A DNA stretch of 64,000 bases, taken from contig NC_091677.1 in assembly GCF_042453785.1 (NCBI RefSeq), positions 24,305,501 to 24,369,500 on the forward strand, in the 5' to 3' direction. Below the pieces are notes generated by a model that was given only the letters and a program-made list of their open reading frames with translations, was not told where the DNA came from and did no database searches. This DNA comes from Malus domestica (lineage: Eukaryota > Streptophyta > Magnoliopsida > Rosales > Rosaceae). The translations under genes were made by a program, and so were the position numbers. Below, piece by piece: positions 54,084 through 64,000 of the stretch (position 1 is its first letter; each line of letters begins with the position of its first letter).

Positions 54084-54388
54084 TGAGTAATGTTAGAAGA
54101 TCATCTATTTAAACTATATGTATTATAACTTATATGAAGTGGTTATTGATGACTGAATTATTATTTAAGTATTTATTAACGAGCTTATTTTTACTGTTTA
54201 GACCAAATTATGTTAACCATATGATTTGATTGTTGAAAATTGGATTATTACTTAAGTATTGACTAACGTGTTTATTTCCTATTGATGACACATCACATGG
54301 TTTACAAATTTAGTCTAAAAATTTTGGTCAGCCGTTTTACTCGGTTTGCAAATGTGATTTAAAAAGTTGATCTACCTAACATTATTGT
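54084..54388. mobile_element. MITE candidate (about 305 bp)
   Basis: The left end GAGTAATGTTAGAAGATCA resembles the reverse complement of the right end (CAATAATGTTAGGTAGATCA). TTAA stands next to each side (about 54079-54083 and 54388-54391). There is no ORF. A superfamily is not assignable with confidence. Confidence 0.5.
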
Positions 54389-55020
54389 TAATTTTTTTTT
54401 GTCCAATTAAACAAAAGTTAGATTATTTTCTAGGGTGCAGAATACAAGAGTTTCAGTTTCAAGTAGTAGTATTAATCACATAAAGAGAATGAAGGACGCA
54501 TTGTTAAATGTTAAAGCCGTACTAATCATATAACATTTTCTTATACAATTGGTAACAGTGGAATTAAAAACGAGAAGAAAATTCGGATACAATCTTCTCA
54601 CCATGTCTAGAATATTGATGGTCCATACACGACGCATGTGGTTGGACAGCAATTTGTTAATTTCAGCTACTATATAACTACAAAAGCAATCGACTAGTAT
54701 TACGATGGTTAGTGTTATTTCTTTTCACTTCTAGTAAGAAGTCTCGGTTTCGATTCATATAAATAACAAGAACGTATTATATTTGTCGTGAGTTCGATAC
54801 CTAATTAGTAACAGGCTCATTGTGTGATCTAACCTAACCTCTACTCTTCTTAGAGTAGAATATCATTTAATAAAAAAAAATCTTAAAAAAATTCTAAGGT
54901 AAAATTATCACAGCTGATGGAGGGAATTATCAAAAGTGATGATGCCTAGCATATATAAATTTAATAATTAAATTGTTGGTACAATACTTGAAAAAAAAAA
55001 GAGTTAGTACAATAAATTAT
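54389..55020. other. Noncoding AT-rich DNA
   Basis: No ORF, repeat array or known element end was recognised. Confidence 0.4.
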
Positions 55021-55900
55021 TTAAGGATAAACTACCTCAATTATGCGTCAAACCACAATTTCATACATAATGTTTTGAACATTATAATGTTATACCTCAA
55101 TTTACGAAATTGTTGCAATGTCAAACATTTTTTAAATTTTTTGTCAATTTGACTATTAAATGAGGTGGGAGAAGCAGGGCACACTCCTTTACCAATTGAA
55201 ATAAAATATTAATTAATTAATATTAAATTATTCATTTTTTTTAACAATTAAAATTAATTAAAAATTAAAACCCTCTCCCTCCTTCCTGCCCAAACGCCAA
55301 CCCCATTATTCGTCCCTTTCTTTCTCCCCAAAACTTTCTCACCTCAAAAACCAGTATCTCCTTCAATCTTCCATGCCCATTTCCTCAAAAATCAGCATCT
55401 CCTTCGATCTTCTATTCCCATATCCCCAATCTCAGCTGAATAGCTAATCATGGGCTGCACCCAGTCGAAGATCGAGAACGAAGAAGCGGTCTCCCGTTGC
55501 AAAGATCGCAAGCTCTTCATGAAAGAAGCAGTGTCGTATCATAACGTCTTCATCGCCGCCCACTCATCCTACGCCATCTACAACACCGTCACCGCCTTAA
55601 GCGACTAAGCCCAGGGCGCGGTGGTGGCCCCCACACCCGGCCCATTTACAGTCCCACCACCCGATTTAACCTCCGCCGCAGCTGTCGTAGGCGTCCCCAC
55701 CCCGCTTCCTTTTGTGGATAATTTTCCTCCGCCGCTCCCTAGCATCTCCAGCTACACTCTACAGCGCGCCGCCATCATGCTCTAGATCAAACTCGACGCA
55801 AAGGTCATTGATGTACTGCTTTTGATTCGCATGAAGGTTCATGACCTCATAGTGATGCTGCAAAACTCAATAAATAAATAGTTGTTAAAATTTATAATAA
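55021..55900 (+). mobile_element. Possible gene-capturing element (one end only)
   Basis: The left part (55021-55260) has the style of the arms of the foldback element at 35156: GGATAAACTACCTC, then CATACATAATG, AATGTCAAAC and GAGGTGGGAGAAG, followed by a GC-rich gene fragment with its 5'UTR-like CCCTCTCCCTCC leader. I could not find a matching inverted end to the right, so the element is a suggestion. The fragment could instead be a local pseudogene. Confidence 0.35.
55450..55790 (+). pseudogene. DUF630 N-terminal gene fragment (REL2/NRG2-like)
   Basis: The ATG at 55450 gives MGCTQSKIENEEAVSRCKDR followed by KLFMKEAVSYHNVFIAAHSS, the highly conserved start of plant DUF630/DUF632 proteins, including an N-myristoylation-type MGC. 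A TAA replaces the Tyr of the usual ALSDYAQG (55606-55608), and two residues are lost in the SYA-NT region. Beyond the stop the same frame reads AQGAVVAPTPG, then PPPDL, FVDNFPPPLPSISS and LQRAAIML, as in the proline-rich linker of the family. The second half of the protein (DUF632) is not present nearby. Family recognition is from memory, but the N-terminus is very distinctive. Confidence 0.78.
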
Positions 55901-57591
55901 TTTGTATACCTTAATAAAACTTTAGTATTTGAGGTTGAAAATACTTATCGATAATTCATGAAGAACGGCTTCATTGACTTCAGTTGGGACAACTTTCCAG
56001 GACTCCCACAGGAGGGGGCAATGATTCCTCATAACCGACCCAATGTTGCTGGGCAACACACTGTGCTACTTTTTTGTTGCAATCGCACGATGTCGAGGAT
56101 CCCACGTAATGGTGATCTTCTTGGTCGTGGTGTGAGTGGTCTATGACGTCTTCAGAAGTCTGCATGGGTCCCTGGTTTGTTTTTGTTTTTTTTTTTTTTT
56201 TGAACTACCAAATAAACAAACTAAACATTAGACGAATTCTATTTTCTACCAAAAATTCGGTAGAACCTCCCCTAAAACTATAACATTTCCTAAAATCGGC
56301 AGACAATATAACAACAACAACAACACGTTCACCCAACAATTCAAACAGTTTATACCCATTGGGGACTTTGAAAGAAAGTTTACAACTTGTATCAAGTGTT
56401 TTCACTTCTAATTGCTTAATTGGCCGTGAATTTGTGAAGAAACTACACACATATTGGATTGCACATGTAATTATGTAAGTTGAGAATAATATCGATGTGA
56501 GTAGTCTCGTCTATTTGAAATTTTAACACACCATATTCATACCTTGAAAAATGTACTAAAGATTTTCACTAATGAGAAAATCAAAGAATAAGAAAGATAA
56601 CCTTTTAAGGGTGTAACCAAAGAATTTATCAACCAACTTTTCCTAAAGAAGATTGGGGATCTTTTGTCATCCACCAACATATTTTAGTATCCTCCTTGAC
56701 AATATGTTGTAACTAATGACTTTTTATGAACCTACCTGAAAAACCAAATTATCTAAAAGTTCAATTTTCACAACAACTAAAACAATGGTTCAAAATTTCA
56801 ATTATACTATGCGAAAGTTGCGTTACCTGTTTGGGACCCCTCTCCATGGACAGAGGAAGCCTCAGCAGACTCTTAGCCTCCTCAAAACTCTGAGGTCGTC
56901 AATGAGTCCACCGGGCACTTAGTACATGATATGTCACTGAAGAAGTCGATGACGCATGAGCCGTAGACACTGTTGGCCCCAAAGGCGTGACCGGAGGGAC
57001 ATCCGTCGTGCCCTTATCAGGTGGGGAGGTGGCAACAGCACTACCTACTAGAAAAGGTGTTTGACTGACCCTACTAGCTACCCTATGGTTTGAAATTAAG
57101 TTCGACATCTACAAAAATAATTAATAAAAAAGTTACATTCCACTACTTTAATCTGGTTTGGATATACTAAAAAATATCCTAACCTTGAAGCAAAATAAGA
57201 TATATCTTTAATTTCATTAATACCATTAAAGAAGGAATCAAATTATCAAATTACCCATACACGTGCAAAATATACATTCATGCACAATAGGAACATCTAT
57301 AGTTTCCTACTTGCCTATATATATAACCTATTTATGCAAACCTATATGATAAACATGAAAAAGAAAGGTTAAAAGGACAAAACATGTAGATGCAGGGAAA
57401 CGCTACATTCAACCTTAGACAAGGTTTGCCTTATCGGTTAGTTGAACTGATGAGCTCTTCCAGAACAAGGAAGCATGCAGTCAATAAACCTTGTATTGAA
57501 AAACAGTTTGCAAGACAATGCAACTTGTAAGGAATCGGTGTAATATGGAAGAAGGCAAGCATGTACTTATTCTGGCTGAAAGTAAGGATGA

Positions 57592-57592
<1 letters not shown>
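55901..57592. other. No recognised gene
   Basis: Short frames occur at 55958-56146 (+), 56205-56450 (-) and 56899-57108 (-). The last reads SNLISNHRVASRVSQTPFLV and is Ser/Thr/Pro-rich. None shows a domain I recognise. A T-run at 56172-56200 precedes the second. The area may include exon fragments of the DUF630 gene or of a CACTA second gene, but there is no support. Confidence 0.4.

Positions 57593-57623
<31 letters not shown>
57593..57623. repeat. (TG)n microsatellite
   Basis: An uninterrupted TG run of about 15 units. Antisense ORFs through it are artefacts. Confidence 0.95.
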
Positions 57624-57627
<4 letters not shown>

Positions 57628-58291
57628 ATGTATCATATTCATGACTCGGATGACTCGGACAAAGGGAGTGGCGGACAACCCACATCTCCACATATGAATA
57701 AAGTTTTGTTTAGCAGTTGTAGAAAAAGTTTGAATAAGAAAAAACAATCATGAATTTTTGACACGATTGCAGTTAATACATACTTGATCATGCAAATCAC
57801 TCAAAATCTGATATCTCATAGTAAGAACAGCAGTAATGCACCTAGTTTTCTTTAGCCTTGGAGATAAAGAAAAGCCGGCACTTGATAAAGTGCGGCAGAC
57901 AAAAATATTGAATCGCAGTTACACTTGCATTGCAGAAACGAACAACCACAAATGCTTATATTCTAAGAAAAGATGACATGAGGTTGATGGTTCAAATAAA
58001 ACTCAAATAAGCTGTTGAACTCAACCGCATTGGGAGCCGTAATCTTAGTTGCGGTCCAACATTATACTATTAAGAGAAAGAGAGAATGCACCAACCTCAG
58101 AGCGATATTGATTCCGATAACTAAGGTGGCTTCACTCAAGTTTCACCTCTCTTGTCGGGGGATCCAGCTGCATATATGTAAATGGCTCTGTTGGTTCCTC
58201 CCTACAGAACAACACAAATGCTTCATAAATCACAGAAAGCAGCGTAACCTGTATAGAATTATGTAACTGATGCAGCATTACATATATAATT
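57624..58291. other. No recognised gene
   Basis: No coding domain, repeat or element end was seen. A short hairpin string GCCGGCACTTGATAAAGTGC is at 57874. Confidence 0.4.
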
Positions 58292-58315
58292 ATAAATAAA
58301 TAAATAAATAAATAA

Positions 58316-58398
<83 letters not shown>
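58292..58398. repeat. Compound microsatellite (AAAT)n-(TACA)n-(TA)n
   Basis: Three simple repeats run together: AAAT about 58293-58318, TACA about 58316-58340 and TA about 58339-58398. Confidence 0.95.
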
Positions 58399-58401
<3 letters not shown>

Positions 58402-60009
58402 AACCCTCAAATCATGGCGTTCTTATTGTCAATTTTGGTAGTTTTAATCAAGGAATGGAGAAAGCACCATTGGGATTTTTGTAATTAAGTTTTTGTTTAG
58501 TTCATAATCACTGATGACTTACAAAGCCTTGGCTCTATTATTATATGATTCGGTTCCTTCTTTGAGTAGTCCGTTATTATTTATTTAGCTTTATCATTTC
58601 TTAATTGAAAAAGAAAAATCAAATTTATGATCTCTTCCAACATTCGAAAGAAAAAGAAATATACTAAGAGCTAGTTAGTAAACATGCGTAAAAAAACCTT
58701 GAACAATGTTTAGTTGGTAAAGACAGTAGAAAATAATTCCAAATTTTGTTGAACTCCTAATAAATCTATGTACTCTATATACAACAAAAGAAATCATTGG
58801 TCGAATGAGAAGACATTAAATCTATGTTTGATAAAATGAAGACATGTATATCTACTCAACAAAAATGCAGACCTCAAGTGTGAATTTCAAGCCAGCCAGC
58901 AAATAGGAAAGAAAAGATGTCACGCATGATGATGTAGATCTTTTTATGTCGAAGGAAGCCTTGAGAGGAAAGCATGCTTAAGATAATTGGATTACTACTA
59001 ATTATGCATATAAACAGGAGTTTATATCATCACCTTATTTTATTTTCAAGGTCAATATTCAATAATATGCAAAAGCTAAAAACAACTGTGATTTTCAAGC
59101 CCTTAACCTGCATTATTTGCCAACTACAACTGTGATTTTCAAGCCCTTAACAAAACAGAGGGGAGGGGAGGGGAGGGTGGGTTTCTTAGGGATAGGAGAT
59201 GTTCCTCATCATTTACCACATACAACTGTGATTTTCAAGCCTTTAACCTCGTGTTTTTTACTAATTGTCCCTTGGATCTCAACCATTACTTTGTGATTAA
59301 ACCACCTAATACAGAAGGGACAACCTTTAACCTACTTCCATATAAAGCAACTAGATTTACCATTTTTCCTGACTCCCATCGAAAAAGAAAAAAAAAAACT
59401 ATAGAAAAATTAAACATCAAATTCGAGAACATACGTCCAAATCCATTCACAAAAAAAAATCCACCTAAAAATACAAAAAAAAAACTATATCTTCAAAGGT
59501 TATTGATAAATATGATATACAGATTAGAGAGTAAAGGCCAATATGACCTGTTTGTAACGTCCTGAAATATTAAAATCCGGTTGAGCAAAAATGAACTCAT
59601 CATATGCATTGATAGATTACAATTTTTCCAGATAAAGGACCAAAGTTGATTCCCAATTCGATATCCATTTTTGTTTATAACAAAAAAATGAAAAAGAAAA
59701 ATACAAACCCCGGATACCCAATTCCAAAACTATCACCCAATATTATCAACTCGAAAACTATAACCTAATATTCTCAATTCGAAAACCCTAACCCAAGATT
59801 CCCCATTCGAACCCTAAATCCCTAACCCAGGATTCCCAATTCGAACCCTAAATCCCTAAATGTTCTAATTAAACCAATTAAACATAAAAAATGAAAAATT
59901 GCACTAATAAATAATTGAATTAAGGGATAGTGAATTAAGGAATACTAGGTGCTTACCTAGTAATGTTGCGGCGGCGGGCAGATGGTGTGGCGTCGGAGTG
60001 CCACGTATG
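58399..60009. other. No recognised gene; short direct repeats and a G-rich run
   Basis: ACAACTGTGATTTTCAAGC is present at 59081, 59126 and 59222, each followed by CYTTAAC. At 59159-59182 GAGGGGAGGGGAGGGG then AGGGTGGG forms a run of five G-tracts that could fold into a G-quadruplex. CCCTAAATCCCTAACCC-like strings at 59783-59860 recur with CCCAATTCGAA or CCCATTCGAA. The small plus ORF at 59251-59565 has no domain. Confidence 0.6.
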
Positions 60010-60215
60010 TAAGAGGGAAAGTGATAGGGAGACAAAGAAAAACAGAGGGAGCAAGAGGGAGAGAGGTAGACATTGAGATAGCATACACAGATGAGAGCGA
60101 GAGCTGGACATAAGAGAGAGAGAGAGGAGAGTGAGTTCAGACAGAATTGCATGCAGAGAATGAGAGAGAGAGTGAGTATGAGATCGAGATAGATAGAGTG
60201 AAGCTAGGTGCCGAA
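60010..60215. repeat. GA-rich stretch
   Basis: GAGAGAGAGAG and related purine runs dominate 60018-60200. The Ser/Leu-rich ORFs on the minus strand here come from this composition. Confidence 0.8.
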
Positions 60216-60520
60216 ATAAAAACGCACTTAATTTTGGCAAAAAAAATCAAATTTTTACATGATTGCGCGACGACGGTGTTCAAATTTTCGTCGCGCAACC
60301 AGTTTTTAAATTAAAAAAATGAATTTTTAAATATCTATGCTACAAACATTTCTAACACGTTGTCGCACATTTTGTAAATTTAATTTATTTTTTTGTTGAA
60401 ATAAATAAATAAATTTTTTTTGGTTAATTTATTTTTTGCAAATTTTAAAGGAAACTTTTGTTTTTATACAAAATAAATACCATTCAATAAATATCATTAC
60501 ATTTACATAACAAGTTTTCA

Positions 60521-61310
60521 TTAATCCTTGTCTGAACTAGAATAAATATCATCACTATTGTTAGATTCAGACTCCCATTCTTTCTCATATGTAGGCACGT
60601 CAACATCGTCATTCGCGCGCTCGGGTGCATTGTATTGCGGTAGATCCCCGAGGTCAATCATAGTGGAGTCGATCGGTATTTCGATTGCAGGACCTTCGGC
60701 TACCTACCTGATACAGTTCTTGTACAATAGTCATATCCCGCAGTGTATCTGCACCAAGTTCCGTTGAAGTCCTCAATTGTTGGTTAGCAACGTCACCATA
60801 ATCGTCATCGTTAGCAGGATCTCAATCCGGAATATCATACAACCCTATGTGCTCAATCTTCTAAACTACTTTCCATCCCCTCTCGGGCTTAGGGTCATTT
60901 ATATAGAAAATTTGTTTGGCCATCGTTGCCAAAATGTAGGGGTCGTCATTATACCAACATCTATTAGTGTTGATCGAAAGAAAACCATCATCTCACTTAA
61001 CACCTCCAACCCTATGTGGATTTGTATCAAACCAGCAACACTTAAATAGGATAACTTGACAGCGGTCTTTGTAAAGCAATTGCACATCACTTGTCAGTTT
61101 TTCATATAAATCAATGTCTACAATGTTGCCCCCACCCGAGACATGTACCCCACTATTTTGTGTACACAACTTGTCATCTTGATCAGTTGCCAAAAACTTG
61201 ATGCCATTTACATGACAACTGGAGTACAATTCTGCGCTTAGGGGCCCAATCTCCAAGTTGTACAATTCTTCAGTGTAAGTGGGCAAATTCATGTCCTTCA
61301 ATTTCTTCAC
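60521..61310 (-). pseudogene. CACTA transposase 3' exon with DUF4216
   Basis: Exon start at 61310 follows an intron acceptor. The frame reads VKKLKDMNLPTYTEELYNLEIGPLSA, HVNGIKFLATDQDDKLCTQNSGV, then CQVILFKCCWFDTNPHRVGGVK, a DUF4216 signature (its usual form being VVLFRCDWFD). A stop after GGVK (about 60993) is followed by DDGFLSINTNRCWYNDDPYILATMAKQIFYINDPK and later, after shifts, an acidic end ...SSSDKD with stop at 60521-60523. The role of DUF4216 in CACTA proteins is not established. Confidence 0.82.
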
Positions 61311-61384
61311 CTAAATTAAAGATAAAAAGTTGACATGTTAGCTTACCATTTAAAATTATGCAAATAACCCAAAACACGAACAAC

Positions 61385-62110
61385 TTACATTTTCACGAAA
61401 CCAGTGAGGAAACAATTCAGGTGCTTCTTGGCATATAAATGTGCAGGATGTTCCTGCTTCATCAACTCTTCATGCTCATCTAGGTAGGTAATTGCCTCAT
61501 TACAATTGTTAAGTACAAACCAATGTGCTACCTCAATGTCCATTTTGTTAAACGACTCCCCTCGGATTGGTTCGCCAAAGGGTTGTGCAATTTGGGAAAA
61601 AAACATAAAGTATTTCACTTCTCACACCACCATCATTATTGCGTTGATGTCAATTGAACGCAGTCTCAATGTCTTGTAGGTACATTGTACAAAATGTAAG
61701 CGACTCAATGCGACCCATGCCTCCACGATCAATCATTCGAGCTTTGCCCTGTTTCGTACACTTTTTTTTTAATTCACCCAGTAGTCTGCATCAATAAACA
61801 AAATAACGTGTGAAATTAGTCAAATCATACATACATCTCGAACTAAAGGAATTATGGTGATTGTCTACCTTTTTATCGGATACATCAATCGATAGTTGAT
61901 GGGTTCGACTAAAAGTGCCTTATCCGGCAAGTGAATCATGACGTTGATCATGCTTGTGAAGAAAGCTGGAGGAAATATTTGTTCAGACTTGCATAACACT
62001 TTAATAATATCGTCGCACAACTGTCTAACATTGGACTTGCGCAAAGATATTGCAATTCATTGAGAAAAATATCTTGCCCACAACATAATCAACTTCACCA
62101 CATCTTCAGG
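61385..62110 (-). pseudogene. CACTA transposase middle exons with DUF4218
   Basis: The right exon (62110-61870) reads RQLCDDIIKVLCKSEQIFPPAFFTSMINVMIHLPDKALLVEPINYRLMYPIKR, the DUF4218 core. It is followed by a plausible intron, GTAGAC (61869) to TGATGCAG (61789), and an exon with ARMIDRGGMGRIESLTFCTMYLQDIETAFN. Then comes the FNKMDIEVAHWFVLNNCNEAI block (61560-61490), ending ELFPHWFREN before a GTAAGT donor near 61388. Stops or shifts lie at about 61655 and 61430. Readable splice sites support a once-active gene. Confidence 0.8.
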
Positions 62111-62119
62111 CAAAAGGTG

Positions 62120-63930
62120 TCAAATTCCCACTAGGAGAAGGCGTTGAAGTATCACATGACAATCATGAATCTTGAGGCCTAAAATTTTGCCTCCATCCCC
62201 GTTTGCGTAACTGTCGATGTTTGAAGCATACCCATCCGAAAACTGTACAGAAGATAGAAACTCCAAAAACTCTTTCCTCTTATCAGGTTTCATCGAAACG
62301 ATGCAAGCTTCTTTCTGGCTATGTCTCCATCCCTTGTCATCCATAAACATGGCCTAATGCTCATTTTTTCCAGATCGATCCAAGCTTTTATTGTGTCCTT
62401 TGTTTTTCCCTTAATGTCTAGTATAGTTCCGATCAATGTATCAAACACATTTTTCTCAACATGCATTACATCAATGTTGTGTCTCAATTTTAATTTGGAC
62501 CAGTACGGGAACTTGAACAACCTCGTCTTATGTGTCCAGTTCAGATGTGAGTCTGGTCTTGTCATATTTACGGATTTTCCCAACGGAGCAAAATCTAAAT
62601 GATTCACCTGAGCTAAAATTTCATCTCCATACCATTATCTGGATCTTGGCTGAAGCTCTGTGCCGTTGAAGAAAGCTGGCTCACTCTGATGCCACTCATG
62701 GTCCCACGACAACCATCTATGATTACCTAGAACGCCACTCATGGTCCCACGACAAACTTTCCCCGCGTGCCAACTAGATGTTGTGTTCTCTTTGCAAACT
62801 GGGCATGCGTAAGAACCTTTAGTGCTCCACCTAGACATCATATCGTACGCAGGAAAATCGTTTATAGTCCACATCACTACTACTCTCAAAGTGAACATCT
62901 TCCCGGTAGATTTATCGTACGTGGGAACACCATTTTCCCATAATTCGTTTAGTTTATCGACCAATGGTTATAAATAAACATCAATATACGTGCCCGGATC
63001 TTCTGTTATCAACAATGTCATCATCATATATTCTTTTTTCTTGCACTTCCAATGTGGCAAATTATATGGAATTGCGAAAATTGGTCTAGTGCTATGATTT
63101 TGGTTTAGAACCCCAAATGGATTAAACCCGTCTGTCGTAAGTCCCAATCTAACGTTTCGGGGCTCACGTGCAAAATCGGGGTACAGCTGATCAAACTCTT
63201 TCCAGGCCTCTCCATCTGCAGGATGTCTCATCACATCATCATCCACTCGTATGTTCTTATGCCACCTCATGTCGCTTGCAGTGTGCATCGACATATACAA
63301 TTGCTGCAACCTAGGCTTTAATGGGAGATAACACATTACTTTTTATTGAATCTTCGTTGTTCTATTCTGAGTGGTCATTTTAAACCGTGACTCGGTACAT
63401 ACAGGGCATTTATCCAATGCTTTATTCTTTTTGTAGAATAAAATGCAATTATTTTTACACCCATGAATGTTTTCATATCCCAATCCAAGACTACTTAGCA
63501 CCTTCTTTGCACTTTTATGATATGTAGACATGCAATTGTCCTTTGGTAGCATCCTCGTGAAAACCCCAAAAAAGTAATCAAAACACTGGTTCGACATACA
63601 AAACTTTATTTTGTCATGCATCAACTTAACAATGGCCGTGAGCACCGAAAATCCTTCACAACTAGGTATAATTCTTTCTTGGCACTTTTTAATAGTTTTT
63701 CATATTTTTCAAATGCTTCACTGTTTATGGTGGGAGGGACGTCATCTTCTACTTCCTTATTCGTATTCGAACTAGCGTTTGGAAAAACATCATTGATAAT
63801 GTTCTCAATTTCTTCATTTGGGTCCACAACAGATTTAATTGTCTTCACTGCTCGAGTACTGTGTGAGGATGAAGCATGTTGTATTTGTTCTCCATGATGA
63901 TTTCACGTAGTATAAGTCTCCATCATCCCA
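62120..63930 (-). pseudogene. CACTA TNP2-type transposase region
   Basis: From the right: NHHGEQIQHASSS with TGA in place of a Trp (about 63902), VVDPNEEIENIINDVFPNA (63825), LGLGYENIHGCKNNCILFYKKNKALDKCPVC (63490), YLPLKPRLQQLYMSMHTASDMRWHKN (63336), HPADGEAWKEFDQLYPDFAREPRNVRLGLTTDGFNPFG (63220), IPYNLPHWKCKKKEYMMMTLLI, then WTINDFPAYDMMSRWSTKGSYACPVCKENTTS (62880) and FPYWSKLKLRHNIDVMHVEKNVFDTLIGTILDIKGKTKD (62500). These are the successive TNP2 signature blocks. At least four frameshifts or stops are present. A duplicated GGTCCCACGAC-A-C string (62700 and 62740) marks a small internal repeat. Confidence 0.9.
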
Positions 63931-64000
63931 TTTCTGACTAAATGGTGTCGAACATTTTCAAAATATCCACGTAGTACAAGTCTCCATTGAGTTGTTACAC

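Larger units (their letters stand above)
60240..64000 (-). mobile_element. CACTA (En/Spm) transposon, right part off window
   Basis: The minus-strand gene has the CACTA order TNP2 transposase (62120-63930), DUF4218 (61500-62110) and DUF4216 (60521-61310). Next to its 3' end are GCGCGACG...CGTCGCGC inverted motifs (60266-60296) and GTTGTCGCAC (60359), as in CACTA subterminal repeats. I did not find a CACTA terminus, so the left boundary of about 60240 is provisional. The 5' end is beyond 64000. Confidence 0.85.

Noticed and set aside
56205..57108. Two minus ORFs (81 and 69 codons) as host or CACTA exons
   Set aside because: No motif or splice context was convincing, so they are left as unassigned.
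58132..58410. 92-codon minus ORF with Ile/Tyr repeats
   Set aside because: It is translated (TA)n/(TACA)n microsatellite.
59560..59700. TGTAACGTCCTGAAATATT as the start of another solo LTR
   Set aside because: No matching end or target duplication could be found.
59953..60240. Ser/Leu-rich minus ORFs
   Set aside because: They are encoded by the GA-rich stretch. There is no start context or domain.

Overview
The window is plant nuclear DNA made almost entirely of nested transposable elements. Plant-type Ty1/copia, Ty3/gypsy, hAT, CACTA and Mutator-like pieces, AT-rich spacers and plant-like gene fragments point to a dicot. From memory of similar repeat families I suspect Rosaceae (apple/pear type); this is inference, not a database result. 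I found no intact host gene. Host-derived pieces are one decayed 2-oxoglutarate dioxygenase gene and two gene fragments apparently carried by DNA transposons.

Layout. (1) 1-5391: minus-strand copia relic (copia-1) with its 5' LTR at 4888-5391 and a MITE-like insertion in its leader. (2) 5392-25400: an old plus-strand copia of the same family (copia-A) broken by at least seven insertions: a 5.1-kb copia (copia-2, TSD ATAGT), a 0.7-kb CTAGGCG-type hAT, a 6.3-kb hAT with a near-complete transposase that itself holds a 1.9-kb hAT, a 1.4-kb purine/pyrimidine foldback element, a 1.1-kb solo LTR (TSD GAACA) and a 155-bp hAT-like MITE in the 3' LTR. (3) 26260-31476: a young, complete minus-strand copia (copia-B, 273-bp LTRs, TSD ATTGT). 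(4) 32153-36534: a second CTAGGCG-type hAT holding a 2.2-kb solo LTR (TSD TTATG) and a foldback element with a TLC-domain gene fragment. (5) About 36860-48490: a gypsy element that keeps gag but no recognisable pol, with tandem-repeat-rich 3' DNA, interrupted by a minus-strand copia (copia-C, 41305-46294). (6) 48677-49989: dioxygenase pseudogene. (7) 50217-53350: hAT with a decayed TTF/hAT-dimerisation transposase. (8) 53359-60240: sparse DNA with a MITE candidate, a DUF630-type gene fragment and microsatellites. (9) 60240-64000: a CACTA element (TNP2, DUF4218 and DUF4216 regions) running off the right edge.

The elements do not form a shared pathway. What the window gives is a relative chronology: target-site duplications and split reading frames fix the order of many insertions, and LTR pairs give relative ages (2/273, 3/177 and 3/156 mismatches for copia-B, copia-2 and copia-C). 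I saw no RNA genes, CRISPR arrays or prokaryote-type operons.
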